DNA from: Roseovarius sp.
Lineage (GTDB): Bacteria; Pseudomonadota; Alphaproteobacteria; Rhodobacterales; Rhodobacteraceae
Assembly: GCA_027493545.1 (NCBI GenBank)
Contig: JAOSKR010000003.1
Location: 1-64,000, forward strand
Length of the DNA: 64,000 nt
Reading direction: 5' to 3'
In this document: positions 48,019 to 57,978 of the stretch, one piece after another
How positions within the stretch are numbered: the stretch's first letter is position 1
Layout of the letters: every line of letters begins with the position of its first letter
Program-made: the position numbers and the translations under genes
Notes under the pieces: model-generated
Seen by the model: only the letters and a program-made list of their open reading frames with translations
Told to the model about the DNA's origin: nothing
Databases searched by the model: none

Positions 48019-49506
48019 GTGGACTTGTATCGCAAGGTTCGTCTGGCTTGTGCGGAAGGTATGAGCCAGCGAGAAGCGGCGCGGCATTTCAACATCTCGC
48101 GTGACAGCGTCCGCAAGATGATGGCGTTCTCGGTACCGCCCGGGTATCGGCGGACGGCGCCGGTGAAGCGGCCGAAGCTGGATGCCTTTACTGGCATTAT
48201 CGACAGCTGGCTGGACGGCGATCGGGAGGTCCATCGCAAGCAGCGCCATACGGCGAAGCGGGTGTTCGAGCGGCTTCGTGACGAACATGGGTTCACCGGC
48301 GGCTACACGATTGTGAAGGATTACATGCGGCAGCGTGAACGGCGCGGTCGCGAGATGTTCGTGCCGCTGGCGCATGCGCCCGGACACGCTCAGGCCGATT
48401 TCGGTGAGGCGGTGGTTGTCATCGGCGGTGTCGAGCAGAAGGCGCACTTCTTCGTCATGGATCTGCCGCACAGTGATGCCTGCTTTGTGCGGGCCTATCC
48501 CGCAGCGACAGCGGAGGCCTGGGTCGACGGTCACGTCCACGCCTTCACGTTTTTCGGCAAGGTGCCTACGTCGGTCCTATACGACAACGACCGCTGTCTG
48601 GTTGCGAAGATCCTGCCGGATGGAACGCGCAAGCGGGCGACGCTCTTCAGCGGGTTCCTGTCGCATTACCTGTTCCGCGATCGTTACGGACGGCCGGGCA
48701 AGGGCAACGACAAGGGCAACGTGGAAGGCCTGGTCGGCTATTCCCGCCGCAACTTCATGGTGCCGATCCCGCGGTTTGCGTCCTGGGACGCGTTCAACGC
48801 CTACTTGGAGGATCAATGCCGCAAGCGCCGGGCGGATATCCTGCGGGGCCAGTCCGAGACCATCGGAGACCGGCTCGCGCGGGATCTGGCCACGATGACC
48901 GACCTGCCGGCCGCGCCGTTCGATGTCTGCGATCAGGCCACCGGACGGGTCAGTTCCCGTGCGCTGGTGCGCTACGAGACCAATGATTACTCGGTGCCGG
49001 TCTCCTACGGCCACCGTGACGTCTGGATCAGGGGCTATGTCGACGTGGTCGTGATCGGCTGCGGCGGCGAGGTGATCGCACGCCATCCCCGCTGCTACGA
49101 CCGTGAGGACATGGTCTTCGATCCGGTGCATTACCTTCCGCTGATCGAGCGCAAGATCAATGCCCTGGATCAGGCGGCGCCCCCGGCTGAATGGGACCTG
49201 CCGCCGGAGTTCGCGACCCTGCGCCGCCTGATGGAGGCGCGGATGATCAAGGCCGGACGCCGCGAGTATGTCCGTGTTCTGCGCCTGCTGGAGACCTTCG
49301 ACATCGACGACCTGCACGCGGCGGTGAAGAAGGCCCTGCAGCTGGGCGCGGTCGGCTTCGATGCCGTCAAGCACCTCGTCCTCTGTCACGTCGAGAAACG
49401 GCCGCCGAAATTGGATCTCGATGTCTACCCATACCTGCCACGGGCGAACGTCGAGACCACATCCGCGGCCAGCTATATGGCCCTGATGTCGGAGGATGCA
49501 GCATGA
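48019..49506 (+). CDS. istA: IS21 transposase IstA, copy B
   Basis: An intact 495-residue transposase: N-terminal HTH (SQREAARHFNISRDSVRKMM), a DDE catalytic domain with HAQADFGEAVVVIGG and VLYDNDRCLVAKIL, and the region GKGNDKGNVEGLVGYSRRNF carrying the Glu, then a C-terminal beta/Mu-like domain. It makes the strand cuts and joins, with IstB as partner. Its stop overlaps the istB start. GTG or TTG starts are possible; I used the GTG at 48019. Confidence 0.93.
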   Translation: MDLYRKVRLACAEGMSQREAARHFNISRDSVRKMMAFSVPPGYRRTAPVKRPKLDAFTGIIDSWLDGDREVHRKQRHTAKRVFERLRDEHGFTGGYTIVKDYMRQRERRGREMFVPLAHAPGHAQADFGEAVVVIGGVEQKAHFFVMDLPHSDACFVRAYPAATAEAWVDGHVHAFTFFGKVPTSVLYDNDRCLVAKILPDGTRKRATLFSGFLSHYLFRDRYGRPGKGNDKGNVEGLVGYSRRNFMVPIPRFASWDAFNAYLEDQCRKRRADILRGQSETIGDRLARDLATMTDLPAAPFDVCDQATGRVSSRALVRYETNDYSVPVSYGHRDVWIRGYVDVVVIGCGGEVIARHPRCYDREDMVFDPVHYLPLIERKINALDQAAPPAEWDLPPEFATLRRLMEARMIKAGRREYVRVLRLLETFDIDDLHAAVKKALQLGAVGFDAVKHLVLCHVEKRPPKLDLDVYPYLPRANVETTSAASYMALMSEDAA

Positions 49507-50266
49507 CCGTCGCCCCGAAGATCCTGCTCGCGGATCATCTCAAGACGCTGAAGTTACCCACCTTCCTGCGGGAATACGACAAGCTTGCCCGCCAATGCGC
49601 CACCGAGGGTCGGGATCACGTCCAGTTCTGGCGCGCCTCGTCGAACTGGAACTGATCGACCGAGAGCGCAGGATGATTGAGCGGCGTATAAAGGCCGCGA
49701 AGTTCCCGGCCGCCAAGAGCCCGACAGCTTCGACTTCAAGGCGATTCCCAAAGCTGAACAAGATGCAGGTGCTGGAACTGGCCCGCTGCGAATGGATCGA
49801 CCGGCGCGAGAACGTCATCGCCTTGGGGCCCAGTGGAACCGGCAAGACCCATGTTGCCCTGGGTCTCGGGCTGGCCGCATGCCAGAAGGGCATGGCGGTC
49901 AGCTTCACCACCGCTGCGACGCTGGTCAACGAGATGATGGAGGCCCGCGATGAACGCCGCCTGCTCCGCCTGCAAAAGCAGCTGGCCAGCGTCAAATTGC
50001 TGATCATCGACGAACTGGGCTTCGTGCCGCTATCCAAGACCGGCGCCGAGCTCTTGTTCGAACTGATCTCGCAGCGCTATGAGCGTGGCTCCACGATGAT
50101 CACGAGCAACCTGCCATTCGACGAATGGACCGAAACCTTCGGCACTGAACGCCTGACTGGCGCGCTGCTCGACAGGCTGACACACCACGTCAACATCCTC
50201 GAGATGAACGGAGACAGCTATCGGCTCGGCCAAAGCCGCGCCCGAAAAGCCGAAGCCTCAACCTAA
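49503..50266 (+). CDS. istB: IS21 helper ATPase IstB, copy B (frameshifted)
   Basis: Walker A GPSGTGKTHVALGLG and Walker B LLIIDELGFVPLSKTGAELL are present. The frame is broken near 49629 (CAGTTCTGGCGCG, expected CAGTTCCTGGCGCG), near 49722 (AGCCCGACAGC, expected AGCCTGGACAGC) and near 49748 (one extra C). It couples ATP use to target choice by IstA. The same region is broken differently in copy A, pointing to errors rather than decay. Confidence 0.87.
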
Positions 50267-50990
50267 TCATCCGTCACAGGATTGGCCCTGTGGGCCAATG
50301 CGCCATGGCACGCGCCAGCTATCTGGAGAGCGCGCGCGCCATGGCGCTTGCCACCCCGCCACTGGCCTGGTTTTGCGCCGCCGCGTGGCCGGATTTGTCT
50401 CCGCCGTTGACACTTCCCGAAGGGATCGGCTATGTGCCGCGCCCGGAACGGGTCGTCGCAGATCCTGACGCCGACATTCCTGACCGGCACGCGACGTCTG
50501 CCGAATGCTCCTTGAGCAGATCGCCCAGCTGACCGACCGCATCAAGGTGCTGAAAGCACGGATTGCGGCCATGTCGAACGAAGCGGAAATGCCACGACGG
50601 TTGCAGACCATGCCGGGCGTCGGCCCGATCACCGCGCTGGCAGTCGAGACCTTCACGCCGCCGATGGAGCAGTTTCGCCGAGGGCGGGACTTCGCCGCCT
50701 GGCTTGGCCCGGTGCCGAGGCAACACTCCACGGGTGGCAAGCAGAAACTGGGGAAGACCTCGAAGATGGGACAACGCGACCTCCGACGACTGCTGGTGAT
50801 CGGGGCGACCGCGGTGATCCGCTGGGCCTCACGTCGAGGGGCGCCGAAGGGATCGTGGCTGGCACGGATGCTGGAGCGCAAGCCGATCCCGGTCGTGGCC
50901 GTCGCGCTGGCGAACAAGATGGCGCGTGGTATCTGGGCGATGCTGATACGCGGTGAAAGCTATCGTGGCCCGGTGCTGATCGGCGCCTGA

Positions 50991-51449
50991 TCCGGCGGCG
51001 GGCAGACATCGGGGCCACCGAGTTGTGAGGAAGGCATGATCCGAATGGGCACATGATCGAAACGATCCGGGCCGGGCAAACCAGTAACGTTCTCCGAGTC
51101 TTGAGCTCGCTGTTGGAGATTTGGTCCCGGTCCGCGCATCACCATCCCGGCCAGCGGCGCCATGTCAGCCGCACCAACAGGCCTGACAAAAGTACGCACT
51201 CGATCACATGTCCCGATCATCAGAAATTCCTTGCAAACCGAGCGGCATCCACAAAAGAACGTTCGACCCCGGTCCCATCCCCTCTGCCACCAAGACCCCG
51301 ATGATATTGAAATATATGGATAATATCCGCGTGATTCTGCGCGCGCCTCGATAAATACCACCGGGCAAGGCGCAGCCAGTTGCCCGAGGTGCGCTGCGTC
51401 CCGGTATTGATGAGGGCGCGGGCAAAGGGCCCTGGATCGGCATCATCCG
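50991..51449. other. non-coding region with the IS110 right end
   Basis: About 460 bp without a supportable gene. The part next to the transposase C terminus should hold the IS110 right end. Further on, 51300-51330 is AT-rich (ATATTGAAATATATGGATAATAT), unlike its surroundings. This is the transition from mobile DNA back to apparently chromosomal genes. Confidence 0.5.
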
Positions 51450-52424
51450 TCAGCCGGCGATCTGTTTTGCCTTTTCGACGAGGACTTCGGCCTGGCGGAT
51501 GGACGCATAGTCGATCAGGCGCCCGTCCAGCGAAACCGCGCCTTTTCCCGCAGCTTCGGCCTCTGCCATGGCGGCCAGAATGCGGTTGGCCTTTTCAATC
51601 TCGGCCTCGGACGGGCTCATCACCTCGTTGGCCAGCGCGATCTGGCTGGGATGGATGGCCCACTTGCCCTCGCAGCCAAGGACCGCGGCGCGATAGGCGG
51701 CGGCCTTGTACCCTTCAGGGTCCGAGAAATCGCCGAATGGTCCGTCGATGGGGCGCAATCCGTTCGCGCGCGCGGCAACGACCATGGTGGCGATGGCCGA
51801 ATGCCACATATCGCCCCAATGAACCTGTCGCGATCCGTCGCTGGCGGGGTCGGTCAGCACCGCGTAGTTTTCGTTCACACCGCCGATCACCGTGGTGCGC
51901 GCGCGCATCGACGCCGCGTAGTCCGCGACGCCGAAATGCAGGCTCTCGTTGCGCTTTGACGCGGCGGCGATTTGGCTGACATTCTGCATGCCAAGCGCGG
52001 TCTCGATGATATGCTCGAAACCCACGCGCTTTTTCAGCCCGACGGCATCCTCGACCTGGGTTGCCAGCATGTCGACAGCATAGACATCCGCGGCCGTGCC
52101 GACCTTGGGGATCATGATCAGATCAAGGCGCTCGCCCGCCTGTTCAAGGATATCGACCACGTCACGATACATGTAATGCGTGTCGAGCCCGTTGATTCGA
52201 ACCGACATCGTCTTGGTATTCCAGTCGACCTCGTTGAGCGCCCTGATGATGTTCATTCGGGCCTGCGCCTTCTCGTCCGGCGCGACCGCATCCTCGAGGT
52301 CCAGAAAGATCACATCGACATCGGATTGCGCGGCTTTTTCAAACATTTGCGGCTGGCTTCCGGGGACGGCCAATTCGCTGCGGTTCAGTCGCGCGGGGGC
52401 CTGTTCGATGGGGTGAAAGCTCAT
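51450..52424 (-). CDS. mcl1: L-malyl-CoA/beta-methylmalyl-CoA lyase
   Basis: The 324-residue protein of the HpcH/HpaI-citrate lyase beta family shows RSELAVPGSQPQMFEKAAQS, the metal/substrate region DVIFLDLEDAVAPDEKAQAR, GFEHIIETALGMQNVSQIA with the catalytic Glu, and the C-terminal KWAIHPSQIALANEVMSPS. It agrees with the Rhodobacter Mcl1 size and pattern. That enzyme splits malyl-CoA to acetyl-CoA and glyoxylate and methylmalyl-CoA to propionyl-CoA and glyoxylate in the ethylmalonyl-CoA pathway. The ATG at 52424 fits the family start (MSFHPIEQAPARLNR). Confidence 0.92.
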   Translation of the reverse strand: MSFHPIEQAPARLNRSELAVPGSQPQMFEKAAQSDVDVIFLDLEDAVAPDEKAQARMNIIRALNEVDWNTKTMSVRINGLDTHYMYRDVVDILEQAGERLDLIMIPKVGTAADVYAVDMLATQVEDAVGLKKRVGFEHIIETALGMQNVSQIAAASKRNESLHFGVADYAASMRARTTVIGGVNENYAVLTDPASDGSRQVHWGDMWHSAIATMVVAARANGLRPIDGPFGDFSDPEGYKAAAYRAAVLGCEGKWAIHPSQIALANEVMSPSEAEIEKANRILAAMAEAEAAGKGAVSLDGRLIDYASIRQAEVLVEKAKQIAG

Positions 52425-52536
52425 TGTGTGCGGCTCCTGTTGTGGGTGCCTTCGGGCATGGCGGTCAGACAAGAGGGCAAGGATATTGCCTGACAAGGAA
52501 TTTCACCGCGTACGAATGTATGCGGTTGAAAGATGA

Positions 52537-52757
52537 TTACCCGTCAATTGGAGCGCCCGCAATCCGGTTGGAGGAAAAGAATGCAATCGCCTGGGCGCGG
52601 TTTTTCACCGTAAGCTTGTGATAGAGGCGGCTCGTTTGATTTGAACAGGTTTCGGTGGTTTTCCAAGTGGTTTTCCGCCTCGGTAATGCCGCCGCCCTTC
52701 CGGCAACGACCTGTCGCGAGGCGGGCGGTGACACTGACGCCGATAACCTGCGCGCGA
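52537..52757 (-). pseudogene. remnant of a LuxR-type regulator C terminus
   Basis: The last ~35 codons read SRLYHKLTVKNRAQAIAFF, the recognition and closing helices of a LuxR/GerE HTH. Just upstream another frame has ENHLENHRN, matching the preceding NTVKNHRN segment, so the domain is frameshifted and the N-terminal part is not recognisable. It reads toward mcl1 but ends 113 bp before it. I treat it as a decayed gene. Confidence 0.45.
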
Positions 52758-52947
52758 CGCCCGCTGTGTTGCGGCATCGCGGGTTCTGTCAGGGCTGCCC
52801 GGCTTGAGGCGAGTTATCGCGATGACCAAACGCTGCCCGTTCAGATACTTCAAGACCGGCTGGGGAAGGTGTCGAAGCGATGCGGCTTGCACTCCGATCG
52901 GCGGCGTCCGCGTTCGTGGACGCTGCCGCCTGTGAAACCCCGGCCTG

Positions 52948-53706
52948 TCATGCCTGATATTCGCGCCGGAAAAGGAAGTTGTTGCGGTAGCCATGCAATC
53001 GGGCAAGACGGGGCGCGCCGCCGGCCGGGGGCGTCGGAACGTCGCGCGGCGAGGCGCGGTGGAGTCGTCCGCCGCGCAATTGCCAGGCCCCGAGACCCGC
53101 GGCGGCGAGCAGGCCGAACAAGGCCTCGGCATCTGCCCCGGGCCGTCGTTCCACCTCGATGATCAGCAGGAGATGCGGCAGGCGCAAGAGCGCGCCCATC
53201 CCCCTGACGACGGCAAGCTCGTCACCCTCGACGTCGATCTTGACAACCAGGGCCGATGGGCCGGGCGTCACGACATCGCGCAGCGGGAGGATCCGGCACG
53301 GCTGATGCCAGCCGCCCGGCCCGCCCAGTTTCGCGGTCGGGTGGCGCCAGCCGCCAGCCGCGCCATCGGACAGGGTGCCATGGCCCGCGTTCGCGCCGGC
53401 CGCCGCCTCGACCACGCGCAGGCCGGGCAGGGCGAGCGCGCGCAGATGGTCGGCAAGGTCCGCATTCGGCTCGACCGCGATGACGGTCGGGCACCAGCGG
53501 CTGAAGGCCCGTGCATAGACCCCGACAGAGGCGCCGACATCGACGGCAACGGTCCGGGCAACCGGCCAGCTCGGCGCGGTCCGGGCAAGATATGCCGGCA
53601 GGCGCGCGACGAACCCCAGCTCGGCCTCGGCAAGCCGGTAGGCCGACGACCATGCGGCAAGGCCGATGTGGCGGAAGGGCGGACGGAAGGTGCCGGGCGG
53701 GAACAT
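52948..53706 (-). CDS. FkbM-family SAM-dependent methyltransferase
   Basis: The 252-residue protein has the SAM motif AVDVGASVGVYARAFSRWC, VIAVEPNADLADHLRAL and VVKIDVEGDELAVVRGM, the FkbM signatures. Such enzymes O-methylate sugars of glycans or secondary products. The start at 53706 (MFPPGTFRPPF) leaves a 130-bp gap to the divergent glycosyltransferase gene; a longer form would overlap it. Placed at the edge of the surface-glycan cluster, it may methylate the glycan. Confidence 0.85.
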   Translation of the reverse strand: MFPPGTFRPPFRHIGLAAWSSAYRLAEAELGFVARLPAYLARTAPSWPVARTVAVDVGASVGVYARAFSRWCPTVIAVEPNADLADHLRALALPGLRVVEAAAGANAGHGTLSDGAAGGWRHPTAKLGGPGGWHQPCRILPLRDVVTPGPSALVVKIDVEGDELAVVRGMGALLRLPHLLLIIEVERRPGADAEALFGLLAAAGLGAWQLRGGRLHRASPRDVPTPPAGGAPRLARLHGYRNNFLFRREYQA

Positions 53707-53836
53707 GCGGGCGGGGGCTCGGGTGGGGTGTCGGCCCAGGATAGCGCAGGTTCCGTGCTGGAGTAAGGCCCGCTCTCTCTTGAGTTCCCACAGTATTCCT
53801 CTATCGCTGGCGCATCTGCCAATTCTGGTACGAACC

Positions 53837-54964
53837 ATGAAGATCGTCTATACCACCACCTATTTCAGCCCCCATATTTCGGGCCTGACCCGGGGTCTGG
53901 CACCCATTGCCGAACACATGGCGGCCAGCGGGCATGAGGTGACGGTGATCTGCGCTCGTCACGATCCGGCATTGCCAGCCGAAGAGACCATCGCCGGGGT
54001 CAGGATCGTGCGCGTGCCAGTCTGGGCCTTTGTCGGCAAGGGGCCATTGATGCCCCGGTTCTTTGCCGCCTGCCGTCGCGAGATGAAGGGCGCGGATATC
54101 GTTCACGTCGTTGCCCCGCAGGCCGACGCCATGGTTGCCGCTCTCGCCGCGCGTTTGCGTGGCGCCAGACTGGTGATGAGCTACGTCTGTTCATTCACCA
54201 CGAGCGGCCCGACCGGCTGGATCGCGACCCAGGCGTTGCGGGTCTCGCACCTTTGGGCCGGTCTCTTTTCGTTGCGGATTGTGGCACTCTCCGAGGATTA
54301 CGCCCGCCAGAGCCGGTTTTGCGCATTGTTCAATCGCAAGCTGATGTTCATTCCCGTGCCGATTCTCAACGTGCCGCCACGAGAGGTGGCCCGGCGGCCG
54401 GCGATACCGCCCTTTCGCATCGGCTTTGTCGGGCGGATATCGCCGGACAAGAGCCTCAAACTGCTGCTCGATGCGATTCCGCATCTGAAAGCGGTGCTGG
54501 ACGCGCCGTTCAACGTCGAGATCGCCGGGCCGCGGGAGCCGCCGGGCACACCCAACGCCGACGAACTGAGCGCGCTGATGGAGAAGGCCGAGGCCGCCGG
54601 TGCGATCCGCTGTCACGGCGTGCTGGACGAGGCGGCGCTTGACCGGTTCTATCGTGACATCGACGTGCTGGTGCTGCCGTCGAACGTGCGCATCGAGGCC
54701 TATGGCATGGTCCAGGTCGAGGCGATGCTGCGCGGCACGCCCTGCGTCGTCTCGGACCGCCCGGGGATGCGCCTGCCGGTGCGCGAAACCGGGTTCGGCG
54801 TGTTGTTCGCGCCCGGCGATGCGCAGGCGCTCGCCCGGGCGGTGCGGCAGGTCCTGCTGGAGGGGCCGCCGGGCGGTGCGCCCACACCCGAGGCGCTGCA
54901 CGATCATTTCGCGCCCGGCCACGTGCTTGCCGCCTTTGACCGGCTTTATGCCGGGCTGGTCTGA
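53837..54964 (+). CDS. glycosyltransferase, GT4 family
   Basis: A 375-residue GT-B enzyme: N-terminal YFSPHISGLTRGLAPIAEHM, then in the C-terminal domain IGFVGRISPDKSLKLLLDAI and the EAYGMVQVEAMLRGTPCVVS nucleotide-sugar-binding motif (E-x7-E). It is expected to add a sugar to a lipid-linked or protein-linked glycan on the cytoplasmic side. It is the first of a run of genes on the plus strand that continue to the exosortase. Confidence 0.9.
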   Translation: MKIVYTTTYFSPHISGLTRGLAPIAEHMAASGHEVTVICARHDPALPAEETIAGVRIVRVPVWAFVGKGPLMPRFFAACRREMKGADIVHVVAPQADAMVAALAARLRGARLVMSYVCSFTTSGPTGWIATQALRVSHLWAGLFSLRIVALSEDYARQSRFCALFNRKLMFIPVPILNVPPREVARRPAIPPFRIGFVGRISPDKSLKLLLDAIPHLKAVLDAPFNVEIAGPREPPGTPNADELSALMEKAEAAGAIRCHGVLDEAALDRFYRDIDVLVLPSNVRIEAYGMVQVEAMLRGTPCVVSDRPGMRLPVRETGFGVLFAPGDAQALARAVRQVLLEGPPGGAPTPEALHDHFAPGHVLAAFDRLYAGLV

Positions 54965-55048
54965 GCACGGCACGGACCCGGGACAAACCTTGCCGTCCAA
55001 CCAGCCGTCTGGTTTCATGGCTCCGCATTATTGATTGGACCGGGCCAC

Positions 55049-56825
55049 GTGCGCTTGTCTCTCCCGCGGTTTCATTTCGACGACTCGCCGGTCGAGTCCG
55101 GGCTGGCCCTTGTTGCCCTTCTTTGCGTCGCGGCATGGCTGCGCCTGAACGGGATCGGCTGGGACGGTTTCGGCGGGCTGCATCCCGACGAGAGGCACCT
55201 CTATTTCGTCACCCAGGCGATGTTCGAGACGCTGAGGGATCCCGCCAATGCCGGGCAGTCCTTCACCGACTTGTGGCTGTCGGCCGCTTCGCCGCTGAAC
55301 CCGCATGCCGGCGAAAAGTTCTATGTCTATGGCGAGGCCCCGCTGATCGTGGGTGTGCTGGTCGGATGGGCGACCGGGGTGACCGACTGGTTCGCCTTCA
55401 TGAGCGTGGCGCGGACGCTGGCGGCCGTGGTGGACACCGGTGCCGTGCTGGCGGTGTTTCTGGGCGCGCGGCTGCTGGCGGGAAACACCGCCGCGCTGGC
55501 CGTGGCCGCGCTGTACACGGTCATGCCGAGCGCGCTGCAACTGGCCAATTTCCATACCGTCGATGTCTGGCTGTCGGCGGCCGTCGCCGGCGCAATGGTG
55601 CCGATGCTGGCGCTGGCGACCGGGCGCTGCGGGCGGGCCGACCCGGTGGCGATGGCGGCGCTGGCGGGGGCGCTGACGGGGCTGGCGGTGGCCTGCAAGA
55701 TCACTGGCGTGCTGGTGGCGCCCGCGGGGCTTGCCGCGCTGGTTCTGGCGTGGCGGCGGGAGGATCTGGGCATGGCGCGCGCACTGATGGCGCTGGCGAC
55801 GGCACTGATCCTGGCGCTGGCCGCGTTCCGTCTGGCCAATCCTTTTTGCGTTCGAGGGGCCGGGCCTGCTCGGCCTGCGCCTCTCGGGCGACTGGATCGC
55901 GGATTTCGTCGAGCTTGCCAATTTCACCGCGTGGGAAGATTTCCCGCCCAACTGGCAATGGATCGCGGGCTATGGCGTGCTGCGGTTCCTGCGCGATTTC
56001 GTGCTGTTCGGGGCCGGGCCGGTTGCCTCGGGGCTGTTCGGGCTGCTGTTGTGGCGCCATCCCCGCCGCTGGGGCGCGGTGATCGTGCCGCTGGTGGCGC
56101 TGGCGGGGTTCGTCGCGCTGACTGCCGTGGGCCAGGTCAGCGCGCTGCGGTATGCCGCGCCGGGCCTTGGGCCGATGACGATGGCGCTGGCCCCGGCGGT
56201 GCGCTGGCTGGACGCCAAGGCCGTCGTCGCGGCCCCGGCGGTCGCGTTGTGGTGGGGCAGCGGCACGGTCATCCTGCACGACGGCCAGCACCCGCGCCTT
56301 GCCGCGTCGCACTGGCTGTGGACCTTGCCGCGCGGCACCCATCTGACCAACGAGACCGACTGGGACGAAAGCCTGCCCAGCATCGTCTCGCCGGGCCCGG
56401 GCGGACCTTATCGCTGGCCCGGACATGACGGCTGGTTCACCTTTGAAACGCTTGACATGACCGCGCCCGACAGCCCCGAGAAGGCCAGCCGGATGGCCGA
56501 CATCCTTTCGCGGACGGATTTCCTGATCCTGTCCTCCGACCGGCAATCGGCGGTGATGCCGCGCCTTGCGGACAGGTTTCCGATGACCACCGCCCATTAC
56601 GCCATGCTCACCTCCGGCGAAGCGTGCTTTGCCCTGGCGCTCGAGATCGACCGCGGTTATCCCTTGCCGGGTCTGCGCTTCGACGACAGCTGGGCGCAAG
56701 AGCCGTGGCGGGTCTACGACCATCCGCATGTCCGGATTTTCCGCCGTCAGCCCTGTTTCGATGCCAAAGGCTATGCCTTCCGCCTGCGCCGCGCCCTCGC
56801 CAACGACCAACCGGATGAGCCATAG
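55049..56825 (+). CDS. membrane glycosyltransferase, GT39/ArnT-like (frameshifted)
   Basis: About 591 residues with ~10 membrane segments in the first two thirds and a hydrophilic C-terminal domain. The first periplasmic loop carries GLHPDERHLYFVTQ, the acidic motif of GT-C enzymes that transfer sugars from polyprenyl phosphate. A run TTTTT at ~55842-55846 has one T too many; correction joins RLANPF to AFEGPGLLGLRL. The start is GTG 55049 or TTG 55031. It probably glycosylates a secreted acceptor, perhaps the Pro/Thr-rich protein encoded at 62764. Confidence 0.8.
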
Positions 56826-56979
56826 CAGGCCCGGCCGTTCGGGCATCCGGGGCGCATCCCGGATGCCTTGCCGTCTCGGCGCTGGCCGTGTCGCGCCCCG
56901 GGAATGTCAGGAAACAATTGCAGTTAGTTGGTTGCGTGGTATCGTCCCAGCTGAACGGGCCAATACACCGAGGTATTTC

Positions 56980-57975
56980 GTGTTAAAGACTTTATTCCGC
57001 ATCCAGGGATTTCTGATCGCGCTGGCACTTCTGGCCGGCCTTCCCCACGGCGCTGCAGCCTATAACGTTCCCGGATCGGCCCAGGCGCACGTCCCTGAAT
57101 TGACCGAGATCGCCACCGGCATCATCGTGAAATCGCTCAAGGAAAACGTGCGTCCGCTACGCCAGCGCGGCGATGATGCCCAGATTTCGACCCAAGGCAA
57201 CCTGTCAGGCGTGTCCGCCGTCGGCGCGGGCCGGGTGCCGCTGTCCCTCTCGCTGACCCACCGCATCCTCGACACGTCGCGACTCGACGGCCGGCTCGAT
57301 GTCGGGACAATGCTTCTGGCCGGAGGGAACGGAACCGGGCTGGTCTATTTCGGCGGAATCATCGGTGAGGACGGCGATGTGCGCACGCCGCTCGACAATG
57401 GAAAGATCAAGCATGCGGGGGCCGGTCTGGCATTTGGCGCCGACTACGCGGTGTCGGACGGATTTTACGTTACCGCCATGGTGGGGGGAATGTCGCTTGA
57501 CTATGATGTCGCGCGCGCTGGCGGCACGATCATCGGCAGTTTCGGCGCGACGCGTCAGTTCGCCGACCTGTCGGCCGACTACGTGACCCGCGCCGCCGGG
57601 GGCGACATGACTTTCGGCTTCGGCCTTCTCTATGTCAAACAGCGCAACGACGGCTATTTCGAAAGTGGCGGAGCGCCGATTGCCCCCTTCACGTTCGACC
57701 AGTTGGCGGCGACGCTGAACATGCGCAACGCCCGGGGACATCCCGGCGCCCTGCTCAGGCCGTACGTCGATCTCTCAGGCCAGTTCAGACTTACCGGCAG
57801 CAGAAGCGGCGTCGTTGCGGCGGTGCCGGTGCATTCCGACAACCAGGCTCGGTTGCTGGTGGGGGTCGAACGCACGACCGGAAAATCGTCTTTCGATGTT
57901 GGTTTGGGCACCAATTTCGACGACTCAGGTTATTCGGGGCTCGACGGGCGGCTGTCTTACACGTTCCGGTTCTGA
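56980..57975 (+). CDS. outer-membrane beta-barrel (autotransporter-domain-like) protein
   Basis: A signal peptide (FLIALALLAGLPHGAAA) is followed by ~300 residues of alternating beta-strand pattern with many Gly/aromatic residues (GLAFGADYAVSDGFYVTAMV) and a C-terminal LDGRLSYTFRF ending in Phe, as required for BAM-mediated insertion. The N-terminal ~60 residues after the signal may form a passenger or plug. The GTG start at 56980 has GAGG seven bases upstream. It ends three bases before the exosortase gene, so it may be exported or anchored in the same pathway. Confidence 0.75.
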   Translation: MLKTLFRIQGFLIALALLAGLPHGAAAYNVPGSAQAHVPELTEIATGIIVKSLKENVRPLRQRGDDAQISTQGNLSGVSAVGAGRVPLSLSLTHRILDTSRLDGRLDVGTMLLAGGNGTGLVYFGGIIGEDGDVRTPLDNGKIKHAGAGLAFGADYAVSDGFYVTAMVGGMSLDYDVARAGGTIIGSFGATRQFADLSADYVTRAAGGDMTFGFGLLYVKQRNDGYFESGGAPIAPFTFDQLAATLNMRNARGHPGALLRPYVDLSGQFRLTGSRSGVVAAVPVHSDNQARLLVGVERTTGKSSFDVGLGTNFDDSGYSGLDGRLSYTFRF

Positions 57976-57978
57976 TCT

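Larger units (their letters stand above)
47901..50412 (+). mobile_element. IS21-family insertion sequence, copy B
   Basis: Starts TGAGAACGGCGGTGC and ends at the complement of TGTCAACGGCGGAGAC, 2512 bp. It is nearly identical to copy A and in the opposite orientation. It is inserted into the IS110 transposase gene; TCCCG precedes the left end and recurs two bases after the right end, probably a 5-bp target duplication with the true right end two bases further on. Confidence 0.93.
47444..50990 (+). pseudogene. IS110-family transposase split by IS21 copy B
   Basis: The N-terminal DEDD domain (IIGVDLAKNVFQAHGAAADG; KRQKNDAADAEAIVEAAQRP) occupies 47444-47900 and the transposase_20 C-terminal domain (MPRRLQTMPGVGPITALAVE, FAAWLGPVPRQHSTGGKQKL, MARGIWAML) 50413-50990. 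Joining the flanks restores GHVAPEGIGYVPRPE, so they were one gene. One further base is missing near 50484. Non-coding DNA on either side (47311-47443 and 50991-~51300) should include the element ends and any guide RNA, but I could not define the ends. Confidence 0.85.
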
